Source: Candidatus Woesearchaeota archaeon (GTDB lineage: Archaea > Nanobdellota > Nanobdellia > Woesearchaeales > GW2011-AR15). Taken from it: a stretch of 64,000 nucleotides of DNA. The notes beneath the pieces are model-generated. The model did no database searches and was not told where the DNA came from. It saw only the letters and a list, made by a program, of their open reading frames with translations. The translations under genes and the position numbers were made by a program. The stretch lies in the NCBI GenBank assembly GCA_016928835.1, contig JAFGJW010000012.1, forward strand, positions 33,223 to 97,222. Reading direction: 5' to 3'. This document shows, one piece after another, positions 36,001 to 44,208 of the stretch (position 1 is its first letter; every line of letters begins with the position of its first letter).

Positions 36001-39000
36001 AATCGAAAAGGTTCTTTGCTGCCACCCCCAAAACCCAGCTGCAAGCAGGGGTATGCCTGTCCAGTTTATTTCTGTTTTGTCACTGCTCAATACACCATCC
36101 CCATTGTACCCCTCAATGCTGAATCCAGAAGGCATATCTATTGTGATATTTGCATCACTGATATCATTATCGTCCTGCCTCATTAGCTCAAGTCCATGCC
36201 CCCACTGGTCTATCCTGAAGATCCAATAGTAATAGCTGCCCATATAGACAAGGCCATTTTCCTTGAAAGGACCTTCTCCAGGGTATGTACTAAAATCATT
36301 ATCTTGGTTTAAATCAAAATTCACAGTTTCATATATGCCATCACTGTTCATGTCTGTTAGAACAAAGCTGAAATCCTCTTTATCTGGGTTGCCATCATTA
36401 TCTGTATCTAGTTGATCTCTTGTTCCAACAATCCACATCTGATTAGAAAGCTTAATTGAATTATTGTTTATGTCAGTGATAACTAAAGGTATCCAGTCAG
36501 AATTCAGGACATCGCCTGTTTTCCAGTAAGGCAGAGAATCGCTTGAGCCAGAATCCCACCAGTCTTTCTGCCAGAGATGCGGCTTCCTGTCTGAAATATA
36601 TAAGGCATTTAACTCATCCTGCCCGTCAGTATAATTTGAGTCAAATGCATAGAAATAAAGATGGTCCCCCCTAAAAAACAGTTCTCCCTCTTTTGGAGTT
36701 ACATTGACTTGTTCATAATGATTCCATGGGAGGTACCACAGCATACTATTGGTCTCATCTAAGTCAACTGTCAAGTTCTCAGGCATTGGTGCTCCTGTTG
36801 GCTGAATTAAGTTTTGTTCAAAGCTTGTTGAATCAGAGCAGTTCTGGCAGTCCCAAAAACCAATATGCGGATCCCCTGCTTTCTCGCTTAGAGGTTCAGC
36901 CACGTTTCTTATGGACAATGCGTATGTGAGTGTGCCATTAACAGCCATTGATGCAGGCCCTGTGATTTTGTAATCCTCTAATTCCTCTGGTTCAATATTA
37001 ATCTCTTTTTTACTAGAAGAAGGCATATTTATCATCATTGTTCTAACTATATCTTTCAATGGCAGACCGTCTTGTATTTCATGCTCTGTATTTACATAGG
37101 AATATGGATGTATGTATTCTACCCTTCCCCAAAGCTTAAGGGTAGAGCCGACTGCGTCTTCAGGCAATTCAAAAGTATAGTTTATGTAATAGGTTGAATT
37201 TTCTAAACCGGTGGCATTGAAATATGGAAGCACTGCGCAGCTGCTTCTCCTAGTAACGGGATTGTAAGCACACTGCCCTTGAACCTCATCTAATGTTGTT
37301 CCATTTATCTTCACTCCTGATAAAGTATAGTTGTCGCATAGCTCATAGAATTTCTGTATCATAAACCTCGGTTCTTCCATCATGTCTATTTCAAATTCAA
37401 AGCTGTACCTGGGTTTTTCCTGCTTGAATTCGTCTGATATATGTTCCAGCTCTTCTAAACTTTTCGGATGGTCTGGCTGGAACTCAGAACACTCAGGATC
37501 CTCTATGTCAAGTTCAAATGCAAAATTGCATCTGGCCTCTTGTTTGAACTCATCATCAAAGCAACTATCAGAGTCCTTAGACTCATTATATAAATATGAT
37601 AATTTCTCGACAAACCAGTCTTTCCAATTATCAGGTCTATAGTGCTCAAACACAGCAGACATAGTCACATTACACTTAAAATCAGAGTCATTTGAACAAG
37701 CTTTTAGGACTTTTGTAAGATTTGTCCAGCAGCTTTGATTCATCTCATCATAACAATTTATCTCTTGGAGAAAGTCCCACTGGTACATATCTTCAAACTC
37801 AAGCTCCATCCTAGTGAAGTCTACAGTTTTATCCGCTGTATTATTGATTTTAATCAAAGCTTGGCATGAATTTCCATCACATAATATGAATTCTTCAGTA
37901 AATCCTGATTCAAGAACATCATTCACAACAACAAAGGATCCGTTTTCATTATAAGGAGCGCTATCCATTATAAAGTCCAATGTATAATTAACAATTTGAT
38001 ATTCTTCAGTACTTGAGCCGATATCTGCGACAAAATCCATCCATGCGCCTCTTCCGCTTGAGATAATGTTGTTGTACCAGGAGATTGCGTTTCCGTTTAT
38101 TTCATCTGCATTCCATGACCTGAGTCCGCTAAATAGTGCAGGAAGCGAGAGAGTAATATTTGCGTTTGATATGTCCCCATCAATCTTTCTAACAAAAGTT
38201 GCTTCTGCCCACCATATATCCCCCTGCAATCTTGTTATCCAATATTCATCAGTTCCAAGTTCAAGAAAATCTCCCTTATACTTTGGTCCAATCCAGGTTC
38301 CGCTTTCCAGATAATATAATGCCTCGAACTTGCCATCACAATCTCTATCCACTACTGAGAAATTATAGTTCTGGCCTCCAATCGGCACACTTTCCCTGAA
38401 CCTTATAACATTAGGCCTTATTACTAAAGAAGTGCTGTTTACTAAAATGTAAAACTCTGGTTCCCATTTCGGCTCATAAGAATTGTTCTCGATCTGGTCT
38501 GTTGCTGTTCTTAAATCATAATCACCATCGCGCTCTATTATACACCTATTAGGTATATTATCCCCTGTACTGTCATAGCAGAGCACAGGGTACGTTTTCT
38601 TTGTATTAGAGGCTTTATCATACATAGTTATATTTGTTTCATTAAACACTCCACTTTGGTTATTTAGGGACTCTAAACCAGACCATTTTAACAAGCTGGC
38701 TGCTTCTAATGGCCTTACTTGCCCTGCAGCAGCGTCCAAATCAGACATATTTACAATATTATTATTTCCGTCTTCCAGTTTGCTGTTAAACTGTATGCAC
38801 TGCTCGCTTATCCTCTCAAATACTTCCATTTTGTTCCATATGTCAAAGCCCATATTTTGGTCCTGTGTATTCATTTGTATCGAGGAAGGGTGGAACCTTG
38901 TTTCAAGCACAGAGCCAACAGTTATTCTGCTTGCGCCCCTATGAAAAATTCGTTCATTGCTGTAGGAATAATCAATAGACCAGTCAATCCAGAAGTCCTC

Positions 39001-42000
39001 AGGTGGTGCTATAATACTAAAATTATACAGCTGGCTGCTGCCTGTGTCTATCTGTTGGTTCTCCCAATAGACTCTCCAATTGCCGCCCCTATCCTTAATT
39101 ACATTATCTGTAGCTGAACTTACATTCAGTACATATCTTGGCATCCAAAGCTGGATAAAGGCATCTGTTGCTTTCTGCGCACCAATATTTGTTACATTCA
39201 AAGAAAATTCATATACTGTGTTTTCCTGCTGCACCATTAAAGGGGATATCAAACTTGTGAGCGCGTCTGTAACTAAAATCTCATCATTTTCATGCAGAAC
39301 ATTGCCGCTTAGGTTGCCATTCATACTATAAAAGTAGTCAATTTCCCATTCGACTTTTGGTGTACCAATAATCTCCTCCAGCGGCTGGGCATAGAAATTT
39401 AAGTCTATATAATCACTTATAGTCTGATTTTCCCATAATATAATCCCATTAACATTATCAACCTGACTTGCCACTGGGTAAATTTTAAGTGGATCCACAT
39501 AGTAGATGGGCATGTTGCTTGAATTCAAAGGCAGTTGTAGGAGGAGACTTACATTCTCTGCTGTGGTCTGGCCTTTAAATCTATTTGCTACTGACAGCCA
39601 GAAGTATTCACCTCCTCCGTAAGCTTTAATTGTTTTTGGTCCGAACCATGATTCAAGGATGTCGTTCCCTGTTTCAAGAGAACCAGCAATTTTAAAAAAT
39701 AGTTCGCCAGGCTCTTTGTTATCAAGTGTACCTGCAAGGAATTTAAGCAAATATTTTCCCTCCTCTTCGGGAGCCATGAAACTAATATTCATCTCTCCAT
39801 CAGATTTTGCATCCAGGTTAATAGTCGTACTGTTGGATGCGCCTTCAACAGGATTTATTATAATGCCAGTGTAGTTAATATCAATAGAATTCTGCCCTAT
39901 ACCTTCACCGCTACTAATGTTATTCACAGTAATTACAGCATATATTGTGTCTCCCCCAGCATAAGCACTAAAAAGCTCATTACTTACTAATTCATAGGAA
40001 ATATCAAATATCTTAACATCAAATGCTGGAGTTAGTTTTGGAGGTATGTTCAATGATTTTACTTCATAGAATCCAGAGTAACTTGGGCAGGGAGTGATAT
40101 TTATCTGCAGCCTCCCATCTGCATCACTTATTGAGCTAACAGAAACAACATCTATTTCTGTTTTTTGTTCACCAGAATAATAAAACAATCTGCTGATGCT
40201 TTCATTCACTCCTGATCTTAGGTCGCCATTAGCAGCAATTGCTACAGCATCTATTACAATGTCTCCTGAACCAGTATAGTGCCCAAGAAACTTCTTATCA
40301 GGCACAATTAAGTAGCTTTTAACGATAAAGGGAACTGCCTTATAAAGGACTGTCTCAGTAGAATTAATCCTTATCTCAGCGATATACTCTCCTTCAGATA
40401 GTCCTGATGTATTAAATTCCATACTATCCAAATCATTCTTATTTGTTTTGATGTCTTCTCTTGGTAGGACTTCACCAGTAACTGAGTTTGTTATTTTAAT
40501 GAGTGCAACATCAACACTATTTTGATAAGAGTCATAAGGTTTCCCTGCTTTGCACTGCTGTGATGTATAATTGCACAGATGTAATGTTACATTGATTTCT
40601 TCTGTTGTGTTAATAACAGGTTCATGTATACCGTAATTCTCCAAGGTTAATTCCGGTTCAATATCAGCCATAAAATGCTGGACATAAAATACTGTTTCGG
40701 TCTCTGCTGCAGACGATTGTTTTGTAGCAAATACTTTTACAATATGTTTTCCGCCCTCAAAATTTCCTTCACCAGGACTAATATTAAAGTACTCAAGACC
40801 GTCCGCCCCTGTGTAAACAGGTAAAACAAAGTCAGTTGAATTAATAGTTATATTCACTTCCTTTGGCGGCCATACCGGATTATCCTGAGTGCCAGCATAC
40901 AGTAGCTTTATGCTATTTATAGACGCATTAATAGGTGTCTTGTCAATATTTCTTGTTTTTACTGAAACAAAAACATCTCTATCAGGCAGGTACATTATTC
41001 TTGATTCATTATAGAATTCATTTGTGGCTTTTGCTGAAACAAAAAGATCCCTGACTTCAAAGTTAGTTGTAGCAACCTGAGCAAGATTATTATAATCCAC
41101 AAGTATTTTTATACTATATATCCCCTCGCTGCACGGATTTAGTTTAATCTCGTAATTACCTTCGTCATCCGCCTCTACTGAAGACACAGCATTTGATGCA
41201 TTGAGACTTTCTTTAGTAGCCTCATTTATTATACTTCTGATTGTAATTCCGGCGCCAATAACTGTTTCGTCAGAAACATCCTTCATGTCCATTTTAAGCT
41301 TAACTGATTCTGAAGATGAAAAAACCTTTTTGGCAGGGTAAAAACCAACACTGAACGAGTCTATCTTTATCCAGTTCTGAATTAGTGTGTTGTTATTTAC
41401 AAGGGATTCAATCTGCAAAATGCCAAAGAGACTTGAAGGCAGTGTCAGTGTTAATATTCTTGTCTCATTATTAAATGCCTCGCCGACCATGCTTAGATTA
41501 ACTTCATCCCCTCCCTGATCCTCAACCCTGAGCACCTCTGCCGCACTAATATTGTATTCTTCAAGATTTGAAAGATTAAAACCTGTCACTCTGAACTGAA
41601 TCTTTTCACCAGGCCTGAAATAATGTGCTTCTTTAAGATCCGTGTCAACTGGTGTAACCTTAATAAGTATTTCCTCAGTTCTAAAAAAGAGTTTGCTCTT
41701 TAATTCATCGCTGTTAATTAAACCAGATACATGTGCAATATAGTCGCTTTCTCTGTTTATAGGAGTAAAATTGAGCACTGTAATATTAAATGACTCCGAA
41801 CTTGCCTGTATAGAATATAACTTTGTTTCATAGCTTTTATTCTCAAATGACCCCAATAAAACGTCTTCAAAACTGACAGCTGTAATATTTGGGTTGACAA
41901 ACTCTTCATTCAGTATATCATATCCAACTAATCCGAGAAGTATGTTATCACCTAACCCAAAAGGGATATCCCTTGGTCTTGGCATACCTTCTTCTATGGT

Positions 42001-42954
42001 TACAGGAATTCCTGTTAATATATAAGAACGAACTTCAAAATATTTGGTCTCTTCAATTGAATCAACAATTACACTAAGTCTGTATTCTCCTTGTTCCGGA
42101 GGCGCTGATATGGTTGCATTGTAAACCCGGGTATTATTGGCAAAAAACAGGTTTCCTTGAGAGACATTATTATTAGTAGAATTATAGAGAATATAAGAAA
42201 CACTTAGACCAGTGGCTGTAACTCCGTTTTGAACGACCGCTGCCTCTATAATAAACTCTTCATTAGGTTTAAATAAATCTTCCTCATACCCTGATCTGGT
42301 TTTTAATGAGACATCTACTTCATAATTTCTTACTGTGAATCTTTTGCTTTGTCTATTATTTATTATTAAAAAATAATCACCTGATGAAAGTGCACTAAAG
42401 GTATGCGAGTATTCTCCTGTCCCTGTATTTCCAGAATGGGAGATAACTTCTGTGCCCGTTGCACTGTATATCTTAGCAATTATTGCTTCATTTTCAACAT
42501 AGTCTCCTGTGTCAAGATTGAGTATTTTAACAATAACGTCTACATTGTCAGAAGAAGTGAATTCAGAATCCATCTCAATAATAATATCATAATTAGATAT
42601 GATCTCAAATGAAGTCAATGATGTTAATGAGTTGTAAACAGCTGTTATATAATACGTCCCTTTTGTGGAAGTATTGCTGTAGACAGCTGAAAAGCCTCCA
42701 TCAGTGAAATTTGATGTGTTGAAGAGCATGAAACTGGCTCCTGGTGCTTTTGCTGACAGGGATATTGTCCCGTTTATGCTAGTATTTTGAGCAGCATCTT
42801 CAACAGTTCCGGTGATTGCGACATCCTCATCTAAGAAATAGACTGATTTGTCTAAAGATACTGTTACTTCAGTTGCGGCAGTAACTGCTGAGACTAGCAA
42901 TGCTGTGTATAAAAGGACTATACCTATAATGCACAAAAAATAATTCTTTTTCAT
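33013..42954 (-). CDS. Giant secreted surface protein, 3313 residues
   Basis: A signal peptide (residues 1-26) precedes about 1100 residues of Ig/macroglobulin-like beta domains with repeated YxAxVxG-type edges. The rest is a series of roughly 300-350 residue modules that recur with phrases such as VLESWFGPKTIKAY, VLETRFHPSSIQMN, VLESGFTEEFILCD and VLYSWLDAPSALRAG. Several modules carry acidic DxDxDG-type calcium-binding loops (DTDNDGNPD, DRDCDGKFE, DKDVDGTLD). Many NxS/T sequons are present. A Cys-rich segment lies at about residues 1690-1910. There is no C-terminal membrane helix, so retention may depend on the partner encoded 1 nt downstream. An adhesin or envelope role is inferred. Confidence 0.85.
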   Translation of the reverse strand: MKKNYFLCIIGIVLLYTALLVSAVTAATEVTVSLDKSVYFLDEDVAITGTVEDAAQNTSINGTISLSAKAPGASFMLFNTSNFTDGGFSAVYSNTSTKGTYYITAVYNSLTSLTSFEIISNYDIIIEMDSEFTSSDNVDVIVKILNLDTGDYVENEAIIAKIYSATGTEVISHSGNTGTGEYSHTFSALSSGDYFLIINNRQSKRFTVRNYEVDVSLKTRSGYEEDLFKPNEEFIIEAAVVQNGVTATGLSVSYILYNSTNNNVSQGNLFFANNTRVYNATISAPPEQGEYRLSVIVDSIEETKYFEVRSYILTGIPVTIEEGMPRPRDIPFGLGDNILLGLVGYDILNEEFVNPNITAVSFEDVLLGSFENKSYETKLYSIQASSESFNITVLNFTPINRESDYIAHVSGLINSDELKSKLFFRTEEILIKVTPVDTDLKEAHYFRPGEKIQFRVTGFNLSNLEEYNISAAEVLRVEDQGGDEVNLSMVGEAFNNETRILTLTLPSSLFGILQIESLVNNNTLIQNWIKIDSFSVGFYPAKKVFSSSESVKLKMDMKDVSDETVIGAGITIRSIINEATKESLNASNAVSSVEADDEGNYEIKLNPCSEGIYSIKILVDYNNLAQVATTNFEVRDLFVSAKATNEFYNESRIMYLPDRDVFVSVKTRNIDKTPINASINSIKLLYAGTQDNPVWPPKEVNITINSTDFVLPVYTGADGLEYFNISPGEGNFEGGKHIVKVFATKQSSAAETETVFYVQHFMADIEPELTLENYGIHEPVINTTEEINVTLHLCNYTSQQCKAGKPYDSYQNSVDVALIKITNSVTGEVLPREDIKTNKNDLDSMEFNTSGLSEGEYIAEIRINSTETVLYKAVPFIVKSYLIVPDKKFLGHYTGSGDIVIDAVAIAANGDLRSGVNESISRLFYYSGEQKTEIDVVSVSSISDADGRLQINITPCPSYSGFYEVKSLNIPPKLTPAFDVKIFDISYELVSNELFSAYAGGDTIYAVITVNNISSGEGIGQNSIDINYTGIIINPVEGASNSTTINLDAKSDGEMNISFMAPEEEGKYLLKFLAGTLDNKEPGELFFKIAGSLETGNDILESWFGPKTIKAYGGGEYFWLSVANRFKGQTTAENVSLLLQLPLNSSNMPIYYVDPLKIYPVASQVDNVNGIILWENQTISDYIDLNFYAQPLEEIIGTPKVEWEIDYFYSMNGNLSGNVLHENDEILVTDALTSLISPLMVQQENTVYEFSLNVTNIGAQKATDAFIQLWMPRYVLNVSSATDNVIKDRGGNWRVYWENQQIDTGSSQLYNFSIIAPPEDFWIDWSIDYSYSNERIFHRGASRITVGSVLETRFHPSSIQMNTQDQNMGFDIWNKMEVFERISEQCIQFNSKLEDGNNNIVNMSDLDAAAGQVRPLEAASLLKWSGLESLNNQSGVFNETNITMYDKASNTKKTYPVLCYDSTGDNIPNRCIIERDGDYDLRTATDQIENNSYEPKWEPEFYILVNSTSLVIRPNVIRFRESVPIGGQNYNFSVVDRDCDGKFEALYYLESGTWIGPKYKGDFLELGTDEYWITRLQGDIWWAEATFVRKIDGDISNANITLSLPALFSGLRSWNADEINGNAISWYNNIISSGRGAWMDFVADIGSSTEEYQIVNYTLDFIMDSAPYNENGSFVVVNDVLESGFTEEFILCDGNSCQALIKINNTADKTVDFTRMELEFEDMYQWDFLQEINCYDEMNQSCWTNLTKVLKACSNDSDFKCNVTMSAVFEHYRPDNWKDWFVEKLSYLYNESKDSDSCFDDEFKQEARCNFAFELDIEDPECSEFQPDHPKSLEELEHISDEFKQEKPRYSFEFEIDMMEEPRFMIQKFYELCDNYTLSGVKINGTTLDEVQGQCAYNPVTRRSSCAVLPYFNATGLENSTYYINYTFELPEDAVGSTLKLWGRVEYIHPYSYVNTEHEIQDGLPLKDIVRTMMINMPSSSKKEINIEPEELEDYKITGPASMAVNGTLTYALSIRNVAEPLSEKAGDPHIGFWDCQNCSDSTSFEQNLIQPTGAPMPENLTVDLDETNSMLWYLPWNHYEQVNVTPKEGELFFRGDHLYFYAFDSNYTDGQDELNALYISDRKPHLWQKDWWDSGSSDSLPYWKTGDVLNSDWIPLVITDINNNSIKLSNQMWIVGTRDQLDTDNDGNPDKEDFSFVLTDMNSDGIYETVNFDLNQDNDFSTYPGEGPFKENGLVYMGSYYYWIFRIDQWGHGLELMRQDDNDISDANITIDMPSGFSIEGYNGDGVLSSDKTEINWTGIPLLAAGFWGWQQRTFSILTEAPTIETEALVNYSIEYYFQGEKINHNGSLEIKVVEDIINSTEIFPIALQYGTLDSLNFKLDTEENINITKITLTMSENDDYCLSSPEASFMHHDGASNGGCVGKMGSCGNIDPYCKYNYAEWSALVPLNAGESLQRDVFIDTTNNPSDQVRGYYMEYSVSYEKGGKSLTVSGREEVFVGNVLYSWLDAPSALRAGESEQIRLRLENRISNSRSDQRDKKQIEYGSIRTNTGWIVDMQGTESQPLGDTSADIKTVNLTYTNNTQWIIPLDVKNQQENVTGYKSKTGSLTFGDDTYYFYVYDENRDGFTNYTKLMYSKNTPPSENAPAKLDHQRYVNETLEGPDGPVILGISNTTLNFTVYSWSSYNLTWFENGSMQIVESVVFDKDVDGTLDTVCMNLSHTSYDTCKQIDEEVYMPAPSIAANASRLYKVYNLGDNGVTLVRASDEDITANITIIMPNSVVIGSVSSGDVVDGTIFLENAVISTAAEKEIEIKLRVNDTGSYNDIIDATVQWQSEYSIDRNEFTSMQSESLKISKDAIEMKMNPKFVEANTPTIITLNFTNLGSSNILISDLCMQRWPDNDGNITLNGDDYEYMDSTSNSECRNMYAYGSQIFVPAGSSNTVTFNATLNDEIASYGWKHFNFDIVYNKTGVGLGKMRTWTGKDVKIGDVIETWTNSWSMGNINNGYELCINLNAPVEQYINRMHTAWADMQPSDEAYLHFTAIQNQTINLTDIDASEWDLTAAGWPVESINGNYKHLEGWFDNKWTPTRFRVLLVDTVDDGDIYRNACLIVPPMSRNLSDYPEDTWNGWSNCSDYKSDSDFSIYWTNDTAAFRDDRWKIKYLEADFSKNFALVDARSDGLPDRVYYNQSGGDWTAAIPANFSDELNIDGTNYRTYFGRWGWDIQFVEASQYDAFANINISLSDELNQTTTSHPATISGKQILFDEVYIPPFESICLEVYTNNQTANATINIGYNFQGVEMMHTEQWNMSGGSG

Positions 42955-43101
42955 TTTACATGTTCTCCTCTAAATAATTTAGAATCCTATGTTGGATAAT
43001 AAGAAAATCTTCCTTAATTTTTATCCCCCAAAATCAGATATAATTTAGTCAAAAACCGAGGTATATAAACTTTTTTTGTAACTAATAAGTAAAACTTATT
43101 C
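42955..43101 (-). promoter_or_regulatory. Promoter and leader of the giant surface-protein operon
   Basis: On the minus strand a TATA box AGTTTATATACC (about 43062-43073) predicts a leader near 85 nt. A TCTAAAT/ATTTAGA inverted repeat (near 42970-42985) abuts the GAGGAG ribosome site before the start codon. Confidence 0.5.
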
Positions 43102-43740
43102 CTATTTTGTCAAATCTAATATGCCATTGCCAAAATCTTCAGCTGCTCTTGGGCCGTTTGCTGTAATAATCTTTCCGTCAATTACTACAGACTCATCAAC
43201 ATAGGTCGCTCCATGCTGCTCAAGTGTCTCAATTGGTGTTTTGTCCAGAGCAGAATTCCATACAGTTGCCTTTGCACCGTTTAGTATGCCTGCTTTTGCC
43301 AAAATAGTTGGCGCTATGCATATTGCTCCAATGAACATGTCCTTTTCTTTAGCTTGCTTTAGTAAACCAATCACCTCGGGATAATTTGCCAAGTCAGGAG
43401 CACCTGGTCCTCCTATAACAACAACCATGTTGTAGTTGTCAAGATTTGCATCACTTACTGCAAGGTCTGGTTGGACTATCATGCCAAGTTTGCCTTTTGC
43501 CGTATCTGTTGTAATGCTAGCGACATCAACTTGATGGCCTGCATTCTCAACAATATCTTTTGGTATTTCTAATTCCTCATCTCTAAAGTCTTGTTGCGCC
43601 ACAATAAATAAAAATTTCATAGTATCACCTCCTTGGTTTGTGTAAAGCTGAATCTCCTCTTGTTGACCCATTTTTGGCGTTTGCTTCACGCAGCCACAAA
43701 TTAGGATAATTAGAATTATTATTAGTACTTGTCCCTTCAT
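43102..43740 (-). CDS. DJ-1/PfpI family protein, probable lipoprotein
   Basis: The DJ-1/PfpI core runs from MKFLFIVAQQDFRDEE (Met41) to the C terminus. It has the acidic residue in DFRDEELEIP, the nucleophile-elbow Cys in GAICIAPT (about residue 141) and the VVVIGGPGAPDL strand-loop. The longer frame adds a hydrophobic N terminus ending in LICGC (Cys17), a lipobox. A TATA box places transcription start at the upstream ATG (43740), supporting the lipoprotein form, while a strong GGAGGTGAT precedes Met41 (43620), supporting a cytosolic form; both may be made. Family members are proteases, glyoxalases or chaperones; the substrate is unknown. Confidence 0.82.
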   Translation of the reverse strand: MKGQVLIIILIILICGCVKQTPKMGQQEEIQLYTNQGGDTMKFLFIVAQQDFRDEELEIPKDIVENAGHQVDVASITTDTAKGKLGMIVQPDLAVSDANLDNYNMVVVIGGPGAPDLANYPEVIGLLKQAKEKDMFIGAICIAPTILAKAGILNGAKATVWNSALDKTPIETLEQHGATYVDESVVIDGKIITANGPRAAEDFGNGILDLTK

Positions 43741-43843
43741 ATTCTTGCAGATGTTTTTCTTATTTTTATATTTTTTTTAAATACTGGAAAATAATTCCAA
43801 GTAGTAACTTTTAAATACAAAATAGCTTTTCTTTGGTTTCAAT

Positions 43844-43985
43844 GGGCCTGTAGCTTAGCCATGGCAACTGGTTACGCTCGGTTGTACTGAAAAATCGTTG
43901 CTCGATTTTTGGTACAGTGGAAATTTGTTAAATTTCCTCCTGACACGCAAAATGGGTTTCCTTCCCTGGCGGTCAGTCAAGCCCA
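43844..43985 (+). ncRNA. Unclassified structured RNA with a tRNA-like 5' end
   Basis: A TATA-like TTTAAATA (43810-43817) precedes GGGCCTGTAGCTTAGCC, which reads like a tRNA 5' half. The ends pair (43844-43850 with 43978-43984, one C-A mismatch). Inside are TAGCCA/TGGTTA, a long hairpin at 43883-43916 (TGTACT and AAAAATCG arms), GGAAATTT/AAATTTCC at 43919-43937, and CTGAC/GTCAG at 43940-43976. No TTCRANN T loop exists anywhere, even after testing BHB splicing, so I do not call a tRNA. It lies 16 nt before tRNA-Ile, which lacks its own TATA box, so the two are probably co-transcribed. Confidence 0.4.
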
Positions 43986-44001
43986 TAAAAAGGAAAACCT
44001 T

Positions 44002-44143
44002 GGGCCCATAGCTCAGTCTGGTTAGAGCGCTGGTCTTATATGACCCTTATTGCAACAATACTAAAAGGCAATATGAACTAAGCCAACCAGCGGTCGCGTG
44101 AAGGCTGTTAAAAGCTTCGCGAATTCGAATCACGCTGGGCCCA
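44002..44143 (+). tRNA. tRNA-Ile(UAU) with two introns
   Basis: Acceptor GGGCCCA (44002-44008) pairs with TGGGCCC (44136-44142), discriminator A44143; the D arm is GCTC...GAGC (44011-44028). Intron 1 (44041-44084, 44 nt) is canonical, between positions 37 and 38: stem CTGGT/ACCAG, central CTTA/TAAG, bulges TAT and CCA. Splicing gives loop CTTATAA with anticodon TAT. Intron 2 (44101-44123, 23 nt) lies between T stem and T loop: central CGCG/CGCG, bulges TGA and AAT, inner AGGCT/AGCTT. Splicing gives GCGTG-TTCGAAT-CACGC exactly. Archaea usually read AUA with a modified CAU tRNA, so UAU is noteworthy. Confidence 0.9.
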
Positions 44144-44208
44144 TTATTTATCTACTGGCTAGGTTATAACATTAATTTTATAAACTTTAAATCCAGATAA
44201 TATTAGAT

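Noticed and set aside
43844..43985. Reading this RNA as a complete tRNA
   Set aside because: No TTCRANN T loop is present on either strand, even after trying BHB introns, and the acceptor has a mismatch.
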